Below are positions 61,577 to 64,000 of a stretch of DNA of 64,000 bases, piece after piece. Under the pieces are notes generated by a model, which saw nothing but the letters and a program-made list of their open reading frames with translations, searched no databases and was not told the DNA's origin. Origin of the DNA: Lantana camara (Eukaryota > Streptophyta > Magnoliopsida > Lamiales > Verbenaceae); NCBI GenBank assembly GCA_037501455.1, contig CM074857.1:98551501-98615500 (forward strand), read 5' to 3'. The number at the start of each line of letters is the position of its first letter. The stretch's first letter is position 1. The translations under genes were made by a program, and so were the position numbers.

Positions 61577-64000
61577 TGTAACACCCCAAACGGAGAAGTG
61601 CCACATCCCCCGCACTATGACCCAGACCCGGAAGATGAAATGAAAGTCCATGCCCGAATCCGAATCAGAGCGAACGGGAGACCAACTCACACACTAGGCT
61701 AGGCGGATCTAACTTGACCAAAACTCAGAGTGCGGAGCAATTAAAACCAACAACAATAGATAGCCGAAGCATTTAAAACAAAACATACAAAGCAGGTGAC
61801 GGGTTCAACTAGCATAGATCCCTAGTCCCGAATATCAACATAAAGTAATAATCATCAAGTGCCACAAGGGCCGAATGAGAGTGCCACACAGGGCTACCGA
61901 ATAGTAAAGTATAATCTCAAGTCTACAAGTCAAAGCATAAGTAAAGTGAATGAAAAGACAAATGCAAATAGAAAGACTAGACCGACGAAGTGTAACTCAA
62001 AGGACTCACTTCCGCCTAGCAAACGCCAACAATCCTGCAACTAAAAGTGTAAATGAGGGGTCAGTCAACTTGACCGAGTGAGGGGGCTAACGCACACCCA
62101 CAATATATATATAAGGAGCATAGCACAGAATAAAAAGGATGGACTCATGAACCGGGAGTAGGTGTTACATACCAAAACATTTCCAAAGAACCCAAATAAG
62201 ATATAGATATAAGTTTGGAAATCATTTTCCAGAAAGACTCTATCCCGATTCATAATTCCATAACATAACATAATCAACTACTCGGCGAGTACGAGCTTCC
62301 AACCTCAACTCCTCATAACATAAATCAAAATCAATCCAACCTCTACACCAATGATGGAGGAGATGTACCGTCCCCATACCATCGAGAATAAACCGTCTAA
62401 AATAGACTCACCCTCAAGGGGTTGCGAACCCACAAGAGTCCTCCCCGGCCTTAGCCGAAGGCTCAAGATACCACGCCTCCCTCATCACCCTAAGGTCGCA
62501 CAATGATATGTCAAATGGAACTACGCAAAGGATAAATGCCCCGACGGCCCTAACCGTCCCGGGGGTACCCATTCCGCAGCTCACCAGGATCGATCCACAC
62601 ACAGATCACAACGGATCACAACATAACAGATCACGACGGATCACATACGCCAATCTTCATGGCAATCTCGCTACAGAACATAACGTAAAGTACTTTTCAA
62701 AACAGCTTATATATGCTTTCATATTTACTTTTCCAAACAGAGTTGATTCAGAAGGTCATAAACATATCATATCCAACACATACGTATTTATAATAGATAT
62801 ACTCGCATGCAAGGGTTGAAATCAGCATATTAAGGCCATAGGTCACGTAACTATACAAAATCCTAAACCTCACCTGAGAAGCGACGAGAAACGAGAATTG
62901 ATAAGACGAATGCCAACTTGATCGGGTTGTCTCCACCGTGGAGATTATTGGACAGAAAGGAAATACAGTGTACTCATGAGACAAGACTCAATCATGAACC
63001 ACAGAGACGCACGTCGACAATTATGAGGTGATATGGAATGATATGATATGTACATAGAAATTACAAGAATGACATGAAAGTGTTCATGTGCACATTTAAT
63101 ATCTCGCATTTCAATTAAACATACAATTCAATTATCACTTAAGTGATGTAGCATCTAACTTATCGAAACATTCAAGTCACTAATTGGTTCTATTAAAGAC
63201 AGTTAATCATAAGACTGCAAGTTGAATCCAAAACAAACCCAACCATTACTATTTCAACCACCCTTAATTTCACAATCCAAGAATCCTATTTAAAACATAA
63301 ATCATTTAGAAACATTAAGCTATACCATCACAATTAATGCAATTACTTAGAGAGAACGAATTACAGGTCTAATTAGATGTGTTATAGTTTACATTAAGTT
63401 TAAGTTTCAAGAATCCATATCAAAGTAATTTCATTATTAATCCAAAAATCTCAGTTATAACATTCGTATTTAGGAGATTTGTTCACGTACATATTCATCT
63501 AATTATTAATTCACATACCACAATTAAACTTTACCAATAAAGAATTCGACACCGCAATTCTCCAAACAATCAACCTGTTTAATTATCAAATTACAATTAG
63601 CTATCTGAGCTAACCTCCACTCAAAACAACTTAGATTATCTGAATCAATCCCAATTTAAATGCTAATCATTTCTTACTGTCATACACTAAAGAATGTGAG
63701 GACTAATTGCGTAGATAATCTAACATCAGAGATTTAATCAATATGCATAACTCACGGTTATCCCAGACTAAGAATCACATGGTTTCAGCAACATTCAATC
63801 ACTTATGAGTAAAAACAATATCATTATTAACCCTACAAGGCAGTTTACACATCCTCGATCCCCAGCAGTCCAAATTCTCATACATGCATAATTATACCTC
63901 ATAAATATAACAGACTATCAACTGATTAATTAAAAAAAATACAAATTCATACAACAACAATTACATATGATCAGTATTTCAAACCTTAATAACGACATAC
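61577..64000 (-). mobile_element. Family B LTR, reverse, cut by window edge
   Basis: It starts TGTAACACCCCAAACGG, then has the 'catcccccgcac' tip, the 'aggctaggcgga' box near 61695, the TATA block near 62085-62125, 'gtgttacataccaaaacatt' near 62163 and 'aacctcacctgag' near 62868. It inserted into the 3' LTR of the forward element: the flank 'tttgctcccc' continues the sequence seen at 52749. From about 63100 onward it is plain AT-rich LTR with no gene. Confidence 0.75.

Overview
The window is nuclear DNA from a flowering plant, most likely a eudicot. It is AT-rich, its one clear host gene has spliced introns and plant homologs, and almost everything else is nested plant-type transposable elements: long-LTR Ty3/gypsy chromovirus-like retrotransposons, copia-like LTRs, hAT elements, a Helitron and an LTR-free retroposon. 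Most coding relics are broken by stops and frameshifts. All calls come from reading the sequence; no database search was possible.

Layout. 1-2488: reverse-strand LTR (family B), cut by the window edge. 2489-15814: a decayed Ty3/gypsy chromovirus (family A) with 5' LTR, primer-binding site, protease, reverse transcriptase, RNase H, integrase, chromodomain, polypurine tract and 3' LTR. Its integrase is split by a lone family B LTR (8837-11929). 15815-16970: copia-like LTR. 18188-25210: reverse family B LTR remnant carrying a hAT element (18969-24252, target duplication CCTGAGTC), which itself carries a solo LTR (19973-23188, target duplication CCTTT). 25346-26185: poly-A retroposon with an 18-bp target duplication. 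26926-27198: gene fragment resembling TRICHOME BIREFRINGENCE-LIKE. 27482-32170: Helitron with an open PIF1-like helicase frame. 32825-36173: three-exon host gene similar to Arabidopsis At4g22758 (DUF7054). 36518-37035: short hAT-type MITE (target duplication CCATGTAG). 37388-39908: reverse family A LTR. 39909-48193: reverse family B retrotransposon with very unequal LTRs. 49034-61576: non-coding family B-like retrotransposon on the + strand, holding a family A solo LTR (54945-58122, target duplication GATTC). 61577-64000: another reverse family B LTR.

The only feature that looks like an ordinary host gene is the DUF7054 gene, in a transposon-poor island at about 32.2-36.5 kb. The less usual signals are short palindrome-rich clusters at similar places inside family B LTRs, with a motif that changes between subfamilies; a roughly 33-bp minisatellite in a non-coding retrotransposon body, split by a solo LTR; a tandemly repeated Helitron 3' end; and LTR pairs that share only part of their sequence.
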